Positions 19,796-29,324 of a DNA stretch of 64,000 nt are shown here, in pieces; the first letter of the stretch is position 1, and every line of letters starts with the position of its first letter. Made by a program: the position numbers and the translations under genes. The DNA comes from Bradyrhizobium campsiandrae (GTDB lineage: Bacteria > Pseudomonadota > Alphaproteobacteria > Rhizobiales > Xanthobacteraceae), in the NCBI RefSeq assembly GCF_014529705.1, contig NZ_JAANIH010000005.1:62001-126000 (forward strand), read 5' to 3'. The notes under the pieces are model-generated. The model worked only from the letters and a program-made list of their open reading frames with translations. It had not been told where the DNA came from and searched no databases.

Positions 19796-20829
19796 GCGGG
19801 CAGGGGCTCACCGGACTGTCGACCTTGAGCCGTCGCCTGGTCGCGCTTGGCGTGCTCGCCTGGTGCCTGATCACGGCGTTTCCGCTCTATTGGGTGGTGG
19901 TGACGGCCTTCAAGACGCCGCCGGGCGTGGTCGGCGGCCCGACCTATATTCCGTTCGTCGATTTCACCCCGACGCTGCAGCCTTTCATCGATCTCTACCA
20001 GGGCATTCGCGGGGAATTCTTCCGGACCTTCCTGAACTCGACCATCGTCGGCTTGTCGGCAGCGGCGATGGCGACCGCGATCGGGGCGATGGCGGCCTAT
20101 GCGCTTGTCCGGTTCGAGTTCAGGGTCCGCCTCGGTGCCGGCCTGATCTTCTTCCTGCTCGCGCTCGGCGGCTATCTGTTGTTCAGCAACAATCTCGGAT
20201 TCACCCGGGCGCAGGCGCTGCTGCTCGCGTTCCCGATCGCGCTGGTCATTGCCATCATCGCCAATCGCCTGCCGCTGCCGGGCCCGATCCTCGGCAATGA
20301 GGACATCCTGTTCTGGTTCGTCAGCCAGCGCATGTTCCCGCCGATCGTCACCGCCTTCGCGCTGTATCTGCTCTACACCGAGATTGGCCGGCTCGGCTTC
20401 CAGCTCATCGACAGCTATGTCGGCCTGACGCTGTGCTACGTCGCGTTCTCGCTGCCGATCGTGGTCTGGCTGATGCGCGACTTCTTCGAGGCGATCCCGA
20501 TCGAGGTCGAGGAAGCCGCGATGGTCGACAACGTGCCGAGCTGGCGCATCTTCCTCGGCATCGTGGTGCCGATGTCGATGAACGGGCTGCTTGCGACGTT
20601 CATGATCACGCTGGCCTTCGTCTGGAACGAGTTCCTGTTCGCGTTGTTCCTGACCAATTCCAAATGGCAGACGCTGCCGATCCTGGTGGCGGGACAGAAC
20701 AGCCAGCGCGGCGATGAATGGTGGGCGATCTCGGCGGCCGCGCTCGTCGCCATCATTCCGATGATGATCATGGCGGGCCTGCTCAGCCGCATGATGCGGT
20801 CGGGCCTGCTGCTCGGGGCCATCAAATAG
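19792..20829 (+). CDS. Sugar ABC transporter permease, MalG type
   Basis: A 345-residue partner permease. It begins with a hydrophobic helix (VLAWCLITAFPLYWVVVTAFK) and has the EAA loop PIEVEEAAMVDNVPSWRIF with the ensuing IVVPMSMNGLLATFMIT, all typical of MalG/UgpE. It is longer than the usual ~280 residues because of an insert of extra hydrophobic segments between about residues 115 and 165 (FFLLALGGYLLFSNN, LLLAFPIALVIAIIANRL). Translation is coupled to the MalF-type gene by a 4-nt overlap. Confidence 0.92.
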   Translation: MSGQGLTGLSTLSRRLVALGVLAWCLITAFPLYWVVVTAFKTPPGVVGGPTYIPFVDFTPTLQPFIDLYQGIRGEFFRTFLNSTIVGLSAAAMATAIGAMAAYALVRFEFRVRLGAGLIFFLLALGGYLLFSNNLGFTRAQALLLAFPIALVIAIIANRLPLPGPILGNEDILFWFVSQRMFPPIVTAFALYLLYTEIGRLGFQLIDSYVGLTLCYVAFSLPIVVWLMRDFFEAIPIEVEEAAMVDNVPSWRIFLGIVVPMSMNGLLATFMITLAFVWNEFLFALFLTNSKWQTLPILVAGQNSQRGDEWWAISAAALVAIIPMMIMAGLLSRMMRSGLLLGAIK

Positions 20830-20857
20830 CAAAAACTCATTAAGGGAGGACTGGACG

Positions 20858-22318
20858 ATGTTGCGACGGACGTTTCTGATGTTGACCACTTCGCTCGCGG
20901 TCGCTTGTGCCGCGAGCCAGGCGAACGCGGCCTGCAGCCCGGACTATTCCGGCGTCACCTTGACGGTGGCGTCGCAGACCGGGCCGTACATCGCCTCCGC
21001 GCTCAAATTAGGTGCGGATGAATGGACCAAGAAGACCTGCGGCAAAGTCAATGTCGTCGAGTTTCCGTGGTCGGAGCTCTACCCGAAGATCGTGACGTCG
21101 CTCACGGCGTCGGATGCGACCTTCGACCTCGTCAGCTTCGCGCCGGCCTGGCTGCCCGACTTCGTGCCCTATCTCAGCGAGATGCCGAAGGCGATGCAAT
21201 CAGGCAAGGATTGGGACGATGTCGAGCCGGCCTATCGCGAACGTCTGATGGTGTGGGAAGGCAAGATCTATTCGCAGTCGATGGACGGCGACGTCCACAC
21301 CTACACGTATCGCACCGACCTGTTCAGCGATCCCAAGGAGAAGGACGCGTTCAAGGCCAAGTACGGCTACGATCTGGCGCCGCCGAAGACCTGGAAGCAA
21401 TATCTCGACATCGCTGAGTTCTTCCAGCGCCCCGACAAGGGACTGTGGGGCACCGCGGAAGCCTTCCGGCGCGGCGGCCAGCAGTTCTGGTTCTTCTTCA
21501 GCCACGCGGCCGCCTACACCAACAACCCGAACTATCCAGGCGCGATGTTCTTCGACCCCGAAACCATGGATGCCCAGATCAACAATCCGGGCTGGGTGAA
21601 GGGATTGGAGGAATATATCCGCGCCTCCAAGCTCGGCCCGCCCAATGCGCTGAACTTCTCGTTCGGCGAGGTCAACGCGGCGGTCGCAGGCGGCCAGGTG
21701 GCGGAATCGATCGGTTGGGGCGACACCGGCGTGATCGCGGCCGATCCAAAGCAGTCGAAAATCTCGGGCAAGGTCGGCTCCGCGGTGCTGCCCGGCTCCG
21801 ACGAGATCTGGAACGCCAAGACGAAGAAGTGGGACAAGTTCCCGGCGGTCCTGCCGGCGCCCTTCATGGCGTTCGGCGGCTGGCAGATCGCCGTGCCGAA
21901 GGTCGGCAAGCACCAGGAGGCGGCGTGGGATTTCGTCAAGACGCTGACGAGCCCCGAAGTCTCCGGCCAGGCTGCGATCACCGGCGGCACGGGTGTCAAC
22001 CCGTACCGCAAGTCGCACACCGCGAATCTCGAATTGTGGAGCAAGATCTTCTCGCCGCAGGAAGCCAAGGAATATCTCGGCGCGCAGGCTGATTCCATCA
22101 ACGGCAAGAACGTCGCGCTCGACATGCGTCTGCCCGGCTATTTCTCCTACACCGAGGTGGTGGAGATCGAGCTTGGCAAGGCGCTGGCCGGCCAGACCAC
22201 GCCGCAGGCCGCGCTCGACGCGGTCGCGAAGGAATGGAATCGCCTGACCGACGAGTTCGGTCGTGCGAAGCAGCTCGCCGCTTATCGCGCGGCGATGGGC
22301 CTGCCGCCGAAGAACTAA
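20858..22318 (+). CDS. Extracellular solute-binding protein (family 1)
   Basis: A 486-residue periplasmic protein. A Sec signal (LRRTFLMLTTSLAVACAASQANA) is cleaved near residue 25. The mature protein starts with LTVASQTGPYIASALKLGADEW and has FDLVSFAPAWLPDFVPYLSEM and AITGGTGVNPYRKS, in line with MalE/UgpB-like family 1 receptors. GGGAGG lies about 9 bases before the ATG. It serves the MalFG-like permeases upstream. The hairpin that follows at 22356-22383 may limit read-through into the ATPase gene. Confidence 0.92.
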   Translation: MLRRTFLMLTTSLAVACAASQANAACSPDYSGVTLTVASQTGPYIASALKLGADEWTKKTCGKVNVVEFPWSELYPKIVTSLTASDATFDLVSFAPAWLPDFVPYLSEMPKAMQSGKDWDDVEPAYRERLMVWEGKIYSQSMDGDVHTYTYRTDLFSDPKEKDAFKAKYGYDLAPPKTWKQYLDIAEFFQRPDKGLWGTAEAFRRGGQQFWFFFSHAAAYTNNPNYPGAMFFDPETMDAQINNPGWVKGLEEYIRASKLGPPNALNFSFGEVNAAVAGGQVAESIGWGDTGVIAADPKQSKISGKVGSAVLPGSDEIWNAKTKKWDKFPAVLPAPFMAFGGWQIAVPKVGKHQEAAWDFVKTLTSPEVSGQAAITGGTGVNPYRKSHTANLELWSKIFSPQEAKEYLGAQADSINGKNVALDMRLPGYFSYTEVVEIELGKALAGQTTPQAALDAVAKEWNRLTDEFGRAKQLAAYRAAMGLPPKN

Positions 22319-22355
22319 CTAAGAAACTGACAAAAACTGACCTCCGCTGAGACTT

Positions 22356-22383
22356 CCCGGATGATGCGCCAGCATCATCCGGG
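22356..22383 (+). terminator. Intra-operon hairpin after the binding-protein gene
   Basis: CCCGGATGATG (22356-22366) pairs perfectly with CATCATCCGGG (22373-22383) around a 6-nt loop, followed by CTTTGTT. This 11-bp stem is the best terminator- or processing-like hairpin in the window. Its place between a binding-protein gene and its ATPase gene suggests transcript attenuation. Confidence 0.65.
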
Positions 22384-22423
22384 CTTTGTTGACCGTCGAC
22401 ATCAGGGACGGAAAAAGGATTCC

Positions 22424-23515
22424 ATGGCGCGCGTCGAGATCGAGAACGTCAGCAAGGCATACGGGCCCTACAAGATCATCGAGGGGCTCGATCTGAACGT
22501 GGCCGACGAGGAGTTCGTCGTGCTGGTCGGCCCGTCGGGCTGCGGCAAGACCACGACCTTGCGCATGATCGCGGGACTGGAGACCGTCACCGACGGAACC
22601 ATCCGCATCGGCGAGCGCGATGTCACGCAGCTGCGTCCGGGCCTGCGCAACTGCGCGATGGTGTTCCAGAACTACGCGCTCTATCCGCACATGACTGTTG
22701 GCGAGAACATCGGCTATGGCATGAAAGTGCGGGGCGAGCCGCGCGCCAGCATCACCAAGGCCGTCCAGGACGTGGCCCGGGTTCTCGACCTCGAGCCGTA
22801 CCTTGATCGCCGGCCCAAGCAGCTCTCCGGCGGGCAGCGCCAGCGCGTCGCCATCGGCCGCGCCATCGTGCGCAGTCCCGACGTGTTTCTGTTCGATGAG
22901 CCGCTGTCCAACCTCGATGCCAAGCTGCGGATCGAGATGCGGACCGAGATCAAGGCCCTGCATCGCCGTCTCGCCAAGACGATAGTCTATGTCACGCACG
23001 ACCAGGTCGAAGCCATGACCATGGCCGATCGCGTCGTGGTGATGAATCGCGGCCGGATCGAGCAGGCGGCCGATCCCATCACGATCTACGAGAAGCCCGC
23101 CAATCTCTTCGTCGCCGGCTTCATGGGCGCGCCCAGCATGAATTTCATCCATGGCGAAATTGTCGCCCGTGACGGCGCGCTGGTCTTCACCGAGCCGTCG
23201 GGGACCGCGCTGAAATTACCGAAATCCCGCGAGGCGATCTACGCGGGGAGTATCGGCAAGCCGGTCGTGCTGGGCGTGCGGCCCGATCACGTGCTGCGGC
23301 AGGATGCCCCGGCGGGCGCTTCGATCCGCTTGATGGTGAAAGATGTGGAGCCGCTCGGCCCGCACACGCTGGTGATCGGCACGGTCGGGGCCTTTCCGTT
23401 CACGGCGCAGATGCCGGTGGGGGTGGCCGCAGCGCCGGATCATGTCATCGACGTCGCGCTCGATCTGGAGCGAACACATCTGTTCGACAAGGTTTCGGGA
23501 ATGGCGATTTCCTGA
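22424..23515 (+). CDS. Sugar ABC transporter ATP-binding protein, MalK/UgpC type
   Basis: A 363-residue ATPase. Walker [11 protein letters not shown] (about 37-46), Q-loop [13 protein letters not shown], signature [15 protein letters not shown], Walker [15 protein letters not shown] and switch His [12 protein letters not shown] are all intact. The C-terminal ~120 residues form the regulatory TOBE/OB domain seen in MalK. The start is the ATG at 22424, after AAAAAGGA; an in-frame ATG at 22361 lies inside the upstream hairpin and is rejected. Completes the second importer. Confidence 0.93.
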   Translation: MARVEIENVSKAYGPYKIIEGLDLNVADEEFVVLVGPSGCGKTTTLRMIAGLETVTDGTIRIGERDVTQLRPGLRNCAMVFQNYALYPHMTVGENIGYGMKVRGEPRASITKAVQDVARVLDLEPYLDRRPKQLSGGQRQRVAIGRAIVRSPDVFLFDEPLSNLDAKLRIEMRTEIKALHRRLAKTIVYVTHDQVEAMTMADRVVVMNRGRIEQAADPITIYEKPANLFVAGFMGAPSMNFIHGEIVARDGALVFTEPSGTALKLPKSREAIYAGSIGKPVVLGVRPDHVLRQDAPAGASIRLMVKDVEPLGPHTLVIGTVGAFPFTAQMPVGVAAAPDHVIDVALDLERTHLFDKVSGMAIS

Positions 23516-23690
23516 GGGGCCGTTCGCAGCCCCCGGCCAGGATCGGAACGCGATTCAAGGTTTGCAATTGCAAAACGGCGTCTCGGGCACCGCCTGTTCA
23601 CGCAGGCTTGACCGGGATCAAGGACTGTGCCCGGAGCCGGAATATGTTAGGCAGGCTGTGCTGCGGCTGGAGAGGTCATTAAACTTAAGC

Positions 23691-24065
23691 ATGCTGTTCG
23701 TCCGTACCATCCTGGCATTCGCGATTGCCGTCTCGCTGGCGGTGCTGCCGCTCGGCGCGGGCGCATCTGCCGCGGGCCGCGCGATGGCGCCGGACGACAT
23801 GCAGGCCGTCATGCAGATGGCGGATCACGGCGACATGTCGATCGACGATTGCTGTCCGGACGACATGAAGGGAACGCCTCTCCACCAGGACGGCTATAAG
23901 TGCGGGATGGGTTTCTGCTGCGTCGGCGGCGCTCTTGCGCTGGGTCATGTGCGTCCGCTGGTTCTCGGGCTCTTCGTCATGACCGCGAGCAAGATCGCCA
24001 TTCCCGCGGACCAAATTGTCCTGTCCCGCAGCGGCAGTCCTCCCTTCCGACCTCCTCGAAGCTGA
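23691..24065 (+). CDS. Small Cys/His/Met-rich secreted or membrane protein of the metal-efflux operon
   Basis: A 124-residue protein of no firm family. It has an N-terminal hydrophobic segment (FVRTILAFAIAVSLAVLPLG), then a metal-ligand-rich middle (MQMADHGDMSIDDCCPDDMK and HQDGYKCGMGFCC) and a second hydrophobic stretch (LALGHVRPLVLGLFVM). The ligand set suggests copper or silver binding. It lies about 100 nt before the YtkA-like gene and the CusBA-like genes, so a role as a periplasmic metal sensor or buffer is inferred. The start at 23691 follows GGAGAGG at a distance of about 15 nt. Confidence 0.65.
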   Translation: MLFVRTILAFAIAVSLAVLPLGAGASAAGRAMAPDDMQAVMQMADHGDMSIDDCCPDDMKGTPLHQDGYKCGMGFCCVGGALALGHVRPLVLGLFVMTASKIAIPADQIVLSRSGSPPFRPPRS

Positions 24066-24162
24066 TCCCGCAAAAGTCCGGCGCGCGCACCTTTGCACGC
24101 GACGACGACTGACGTGCGCGCCCATGGCGCGACGGCCGAGATCAATTCATAAGGACAGGATC

Positions 24163-24555
24163 ATGCTTTCCAAAGTCACGACTGCGGCTCTCGCCGCCAC
24201 CCTTTCGCTCGCCGCTTCAGCCGCCATGGCGGGCGCCGGCGATTATGCATTCGAGCCGGTCAATCCGGCGATGAAGAAAGGCGATGACGTCACGCTCGCC
24301 GTTCGTCTGACCGACAAGCGGACCGGCAAGCCGGTGCCGGATGCGGTGATCTTCAAGACCCGCGTCGACATGGCTCCCGACGGAATGGCCGAGATGGTGT
24401 CTGACGTCGCGCCCCTGCCGTCGAAGGAGCCGGGCGTCTACGCCTTCAAGACCGATCTGCCGATGGCCGGACGCTACCAGGTCACGCTCTCCGCCAAGGT
24501 GCAGGGCGAGGCCGAAACCGTCACCGGCAAGGTGATTGTCCAGGCGACGAAGTGA
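24163..24555 (+). CDS. YtkA/FixH-like periplasmic protein
   Basis: A 130-residue secreted protein with a Sec signal ending near ASAAMAGAG (residue 24). The mature part is a single beta-sandwich domain (MKKGDDVTLAVRLTDKRTGK, FKTRVDMAPDGMAEM, YQVTLSAKVQG) matching the YtkA-like/FixH family, often encoded with copper or heavy-metal RND pumps. AAGGACAGG precedes the ATG. The surrounding genes support a part in periplasmic metal handling, but no catalytic residue is visible. Confidence 0.82.
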   Translation: MLSKVTTAALAATLSLAASAAMAGAGDYAFEPVNPAMKKGDDVTLAVRLTDKRTGKPVPDAVIFKTRVDMAPDGMAEMVSDVAPLPSKEPGVYAFKTDLPMAGRYQVTLSAKVQGEAETVTGKVIVQATK

Positions 24556-24637
24556 GCCTTCGGACGCTGCCTTGCGGCAGTGTCCGAACTCTTCTTTCTC
24601 AATCACATGGACGCGCGCGCCGCGCGGGAAGCACACC

Positions 24638-26065
24638 ATGAACACGCAGCGTCTTCTGACGGCACTCGCTCTGACGGGCGGCATGACCTTCGGTGCCTAC
24701 TGGTACGCGAACGGCGTACGCTGGTCCGCCCATGCCGAGGCGACCACGGCCGTGTCCGCCGAACACAGCACTCCGCTCTATTACCGCGATCCCGGCGGAG
24801 CATCGCTCTGGTCGGCGGCGCCGAAGAAGGATGAGAGCGGGCGGGATTATTTGCCCGTCTATGACGACGACAAGGCCTTCTCCGAGCCGACGAAGCCAAA
24901 GCCGCAGGCCGCTTCGTCGCGCAAGATCCTGTACTACCGCAATCCCATGGGACTTCCGGACACCTCGCCTGTCCCGAAGAAGGATCCAATGGGGATGGAC
25001 TACGTCCCCGTCTACGACGGCGACGATGCCGACGACGGCAGCGTCAGGCTTTCGCCCGGAAAGATCCAGCGCACCGGCGTGAAGTCGGAGCCGGCCGAGC
25101 GCCGCCCGATCCGCGTTGCGGTGAAGGCGCCCGGCACGATCCAGCTCGACGAGCGCCTGGTGTCGGTGATCGCGATGAGGTCCGAGAGCTTCGTCCAGAA
25201 GGTCGCCGACGTCACCACCGGCACGCGCGTGAGAGCCGGCCAGCCCCTGATGCAGATCTACAGTTCGGCCGTCGCGTCCGCCGCGGCCGAGTATCTCTCG
25301 ACGATCACGTCCAGGACCACGGCCGGCATCGAGGCCTACGGCCGCGGCGCCCGGCAACGGCTGATCAACCTCGACGTCCCGGAACCGGTCATCTCCGAGA
25401 TGGAGAAGTCCCACGTCGCGCCCGTGACCATCCAATGGTCGGCGCCGCGCGACGGCATCGTGCTCGAACGCAATGCCATCGAAGGCATGCGCGCCAATCC
25501 CGGCGACGTGCTGTTCCGGATTGCCGACATCTCGGTGGTGTGGGCGCTCGTCGACGTGGCCGAGCGCGACCTCGGCAACGTCTCGGTCGGCCAGCCGGTG
25601 ACGATCCGGGCCCGGAGTTTTTCAGACCGGACCTTCTCCGGAAAGATCGCGGTCGTCTATCCCCAGGTGAACCGGGACACCCGGACGGCCCGTGTCAGGA
25701 TCGAGCTCGCCAATCCGGACTTCGCGCTGCTGCCCGACATGTATGTCGATGCCACCATCGACACCGCCGATTCCACGCCGGTTCTGGCCGTGCCGGACAG
25801 CTCGGTGCTCGATACAGGCAGCCGCCAGGCCGTCCTCGTCGACAAGGGCGAAGGGCGGTTCGAGCCGCGGGACGTGAAGCTCGGCCGGCGTGGTGGCGGC
25901 TACGTCGAGGTGCGAAACGGCCTCTCCGACGGTGAGCTGGTGGTCACCTCGGCCAACTTCCTGATCGATGCCGAAAGCAATCTGAAGGCGGCGCTGAAAG
26001 GCTTCGCGGAGGCCATGCCTGCTTCCGATGTCGCCGGCGAGCACGCGATGGGAGAGCACAAATGA
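24638..26065 (+). CDS. CusB-like RND efflux periplasmic adaptor with two heavy-metal-binding domains
   Basis: A 475-residue membrane-fusion protein that links the inner-membrane pump to an outer-membrane channel. After an N-terminal anchor (LLTALALTGGMTFGAYWYA) come two copies of the heavy-metal-binding domain. The first (about 46-80) is degenerate (YYRDPGGAS, PKKDESGRDYLPVY). The second (about 97-130) is canonical (YYRNPMGLPDTSPVPKKDPM, GMDYVPVY). The barrel-sandwich, helical hairpin and beta-barrel domains follow (VRAGQPLMQIYSS, ISVVWALVDVAERDLGNV). Translation is coupled to the pump gene by ATGA. No outer-membrane CusC gene is present here. Confidence 0.92.
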   Translation: MNTQRLLTALALTGGMTFGAYWYANGVRWSAHAEATTAVSAEHSTPLYYRDPGGASLWSAAPKKDESGRDYLPVYDDDKAFSEPTKPKPQAASSRKILYYRNPMGLPDTSPVPKKDPMGMDYVPVYDGDDADDGSVRLSPGKIQRTGVKSEPAERRPIRVAVKAPGTIQLDERLVSVIAMRSESFVQKVADVTTGTRVRAGQPLMQIYSSAVASAAAEYLSTITSRTTAGIEAYGRGARQRLINLDVPEPVISEMEKSHVAPVTIQWSAPRDGIVLERNAIEGMRANPGDVLFRIADISVVWALVDVAERDLGNVSVGQPVTIRARSFSDRTFSGKIAVVYPQVNRDTRTARVRIELANPDFALLPDMYVDATIDTADSTPVLAVPDSSVLDTGSRQAVLVDKGEGRFEPRDVKLGRRGGGYVEVRNGLSDGELVVTSANFLIDAESNLKAALKGFAEAMPASDVAGEHAMGEHK

Positions 26066-29000
26066 TTGCCCGCATCATCGCCTGGTCGGCCCGCAATTTA
26101 CTGCTGGTGCTGTTCGGCACCGGCTTTGCGGCCGCGGCCGGCCTGTACGCGCTCGTCCATCTTCCGCTGGATGCGATTCCTGATCTCTCCGACACGCAGG
26201 TGATCGTCTACACCGAATATCCGGGCCAGGCGCCGCAGGTGATCGAGGACCAGGTCACCTATCCCTTGACGACAGCGATGCTGACAGTGCCGAAATCGAA
26301 GGTGGTACGCGGCTTCTCGTTCTTCGGCGTATCCTTCGTCTATGTGATCTTCGAGGACGGCACCGATATCTACTGGGCGCGCTCGCGCGTGATGGAGTTC
26401 CTTAACGGCGCGTCGTCCAGGCTTCCCGCGGGCGTGACCCCGACCATCGGGCCCGACGCGACCGGCGTCGGCTGGGTTTACCAGTACGCCGTGATGTCCA
26501 AGGAATTGAACCTGGCAGACACGCGCACGATTCAGGACTGGAATCTGAAGTTTGCGCTGGCCAAGGCCGAAGGCGTCGCGGAGGTCGCCAGTATCGGCGG
26601 CTTCGTCAAACAGTACAACGTCGTCCTCGACCCGCAGCGGATGCGCGACCGCGGCATCAGCATGCAGAAGGTCCGTGACGCCATCCGCGCCAGCAATGCC
26701 GATGTCGGTGGACGCACCGTCGAGCTGTCGGAATTCGAATACGTCATTCGCGGCAAGGGCTACGTCAAGAGCATCAACGATCTCGGCAACGTCGTGCTGA
26801 AGACCTCTGGCGGCACGCCGGTGCTGCTCCGCGACGTCGCCAATGTCGAGCTCGGGCCGGACGAGCGGCGCGGCATCGCGGAACTGAACGGCGAAGGCGA
26901 GGTCGCAAGCGGCATCGTGCTGCAACGCTTCGGCGTCAATGCCCTCGACGTCATCGAGAACGTCAAGCAGCGGTTCAAGGAGATCGCGAGCAGCCTGCCG
27001 AAGTCGGTTGAAATCGTGCCGGTCTACGACCGGTCCAACCTGATCTACGCCGCCATCGACACCCTCAAGCACACCCTGTTCGAGGAAAGCATCGTCGTCG
27101 CGCTGGTCTGCATCGTGTTCCTGCTGCATGTCCGCAGCGCCCTGGTCGCGATCCTGATGCTGCCGGTCGGGGTGCTGATGGCGTTCGGCGCCATGAAGCT
27201 GCTGGGGCTGGGCTCGAACATCATGAGCCTCGGTGGCATTGCCATCGCGATCGGCGCGATGGTGGACGCGGCCATCGTCATGATCGAGAATGCCCACAAG
27301 CATCTCGAACGGGCGAAGCCCGATCAGTCACGCGTCCAGGTCCTGATCGATGCGGCGTCCGAAGTCGGGCCGGCGCTGTTCTTCAGCCTGCTGATCATCA
27401 CCGTGTCGTTCATGCCGATCTTCACGCTGGAATCCCAGGAAGGACGGCTGTTCAGCCCGCTGGCGTTCACCAAGACCTTCTCGATGGCCGCGGCGGCGCT
27501 GCTGTCCGTGACGTTGGTGCCCGCGCTGATGGTGATCTTCGTCCGCGGCCGGATCGTCCCGGAGAGCAAGAATTTCATCAATCGACTGCTGATCTGGCTC
27601 TACCGTCCGGTGATCAAGGCCGTGCTGCGGGCCAAGCTGCTCGTGGTCCTGGCCTCGCTCGTCGTGCTCGCCGTGACGGCGTGGCCGGCCCGCCAACTCG
27701 GCACCGAGTTCATGCCGAGCCTGAATGAAGGCACGCTGCTGTACATGCCGACGACGCTTCCCGGCATTTCAGTTACCAAGGCGGCCGAACTGATGCAGAC
27801 GCAGGACCGGATCATCAAGTCGTTCCAGGAGGTCGCCTCGGTCTACGGCAAGGCGGGACGGGCCGCGACCGCGACGGATCCGGCGCCGACCGAGATGTTC
27901 GAGACCATCGTCAATTTGAAGCCGAAGAGCCAATGGCGCGCGGGCGTGACCGTCGACAGCCTGATCGCGGAAATGGACAACGCGCTCCAGTTTCCGGGCG
28001 TCTCCAACGCGTGGACCATGCCGATCAAGGCCCGTATCGACATGTTGTCGACGGGCATCCGCACGCCCATCGGGGTCAAGGTGATGGGCACCGATCTCGT
28101 CGAGATCGACCGGCTGGCCAAGCAGATCGAGCGAGTCATCAAGACCGTGCCCGGGACCTCGTCGGCCTACGCCGAACGCGGCATCGGCGGCTATTATCTC
28201 GAGATCGTTCCGGATCGCGAAGCGCTCGCGCGCTACGGAATTCTGGTCCAGGACGTTCAGGACACCATCGCGGCGGCGCTCGGCGGCCAGACGGTCACCA
28301 CGACCGTGGAGGGCCGGCAGCGATTCACGGTGAACATGCGCTACCCGCGCGATCTGCGCGACAATCCCAAGGCGATCGCCAGCGACATCCTGGTGCCGAT
28401 GCCGGCGGGGGGCGCCGTGCCGCTCGGCGAAGTTGCCAAGGTCGAGCCGGCGCGCGGGCCGACCTCGATCCGGACGGAGAACGGACAGCTTGCGACCTAC
28501 ATCTATGTCGACATCCGCGACCGCGACATCGGCAGTTATGTCGCGGACGCGCAGCGCGCCGTCACCGAGAGCATCCAGTTTCCCGCGGGCTACTATGTCG
28601 TCTGGAGCGGCCAGTACGAATATCTGCAGCGGGCCGCCGCCCGTCTGAAGATCGTGGTGCCGGTGACGCTCACGATCATCTTCCTGCTGCTGTATTTGAA
28701 TTTCAGGGCCACGACCGAGACCTTGATCGTGATGCTGTCGCTGCCTTTCGCGCTGGTCGGCGGAATCTGGATGATGTGGTGGCTCGGCTTCAATCTGTCC
28801 GTTGCCGTTGCCGTCGGCTTCATCGCGCTTGCGGGCGTTGCTGCCGAGACCGGCGTCGTGATGCTGATCTACCTCGATCATGCCCTCGCCGAGACGAGAG
28901 CGAGATGCTGTGCCGAGGGCCGTGCCGTGACCCGGCAGGATCTGCACGACGCCATCATGGAGGGCGCGGTCGAGCGTGTCCGTCCCAAGATGATGGCGGT

Positions 29001-29235
29001 CGTCGCCATCATGGCGGGCCTGCTTCCCATCATGTGGAGCACCGGCACGGGGTCGGAGATCATGCAACGCATCGCCGTGCCGATGATCGGCGGCATGACG
29101 TCGTCGACACTGCTCACCCTCATCGTCATCCCGGCCATCTTCGGCCTGGTGAAGGGGCGGGAATTGTCTCGCGGCGGGGAAGGCGCCGCCGCGCTGTCGA
29201 AGGAGGCTTCGCAAGACGTGCCCAGGGCGGCTTGA
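26062..29235 (+). CDS. CusA/CzcA-family heavy-metal RND efflux pump
   Basis: A 1057-residue inner-membrane proton antiporter, normal for the HME-RND family. It opens MIARIIAWSARNLLLVLFG and has LPLDAIPDLSDTQVIVYTEY, the TM4 proton-relay motif GAMVDAAIVMIENAHKHLE and the second-half YLNFRATTETLIVMLSLPF and GVAAETGVVMLIYLD. CusA-type pumps move Cu(I)/Ag(I), CzcA-type Co/Zn/Cd; the Met- and Cys-rich neighbours favour Cu/Ag (inference). Coupled to the adaptor gene upstream; no regulator is adjacent. Confidence 0.93.
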   Translation: MIARIIAWSARNLLLVLFGTGFAAAAGLYALVHLPLDAIPDLSDTQVIVYTEYPGQAPQVIEDQVTYPLTTAMLTVPKSKVVRGFSFFGVSFVYVIFEDGTDIYWARSRVMEFLNGASSRLPAGVTPTIGPDATGVGWVYQYAVMSKELNLADTRTIQDWNLKFALAKAEGVAEVASIGGFVKQYNVVLDPQRMRDRGISMQKVRDAIRASNADVGGRTVELSEFEYVIRGKGYVKSINDLGNVVLKTSGGTPVLLRDVANVELGPDERRGIAELNGEGEVASGIVLQRFGVNALDVIENVKQRFKEIASSLPKSVEIVPVYDRSNLIYAAIDTLKHTLFEESIVVALVCIVFLLHVRSALVAILMLPVGVLMAFGAMKLLGLGSNIMSLGGIAIAIGAMVDAAIVMIENAHKHLERAKPDQSRVQVLIDAASEVGPALFFSLLIITVSFMPIFTLESQEGRLFSPLAFTKTFSMAAAALLSVTLVPALMVIFVRGRIVPESKNFINRLLIWLYRPVIKAVLRAKLLVVLASLVVLAVTAWPARQLGTEFMPSLNEGTLLYMPTTLPGISVTKAAELMQTQDRIIKSFQEVASVYGKAGRAATATDPAPTEMFETIVNLKPKSQWRAGVTVDSLIAEMDNALQFPGVSNAWTMPIKARIDMLSTGIRTPIGVKVMGTDLVEIDRLAKQIERVIKTVPGTSSAYAERGIGGYYLEIVPDREALARYGILVQDVQDTIAAALGGQTVTTTVEGRQRFTVNMRYPRDLRDNPKAIASDILVPMPAGGAVPLGEVAKVEPARGPTSIRTENGQLATYIYVDIRDRDIGSYVADAQRAVTESIQFPAGYYVVWSGQYEYLQRAAARLKIVVPVTLTIIFLLLYLNFRATTETLIVMLSLPFALVGGIWMMWWLGFNLSVAVAVGFIALAGVAAETGVVMLIYLDHALAETRARCCAEGRAVTRQDLHDAIMEGAVERVRPKMMAVVAIMAGLLPIMWSTGTGSEIMQRIAVPMIGGMTSSTLLTLIVIPAIFGLVKGRELSRGGEGAAALSKEASQDVPRAA

Positions 29236-29324
29236 TAGATTAAGGGCCAGCGATCAATCCCCTGAGTTAGGAACGATGGTCCGAACCTCCGGTTGCCGGC
29301 AGATAGCAACAGGAGAACGCGACA

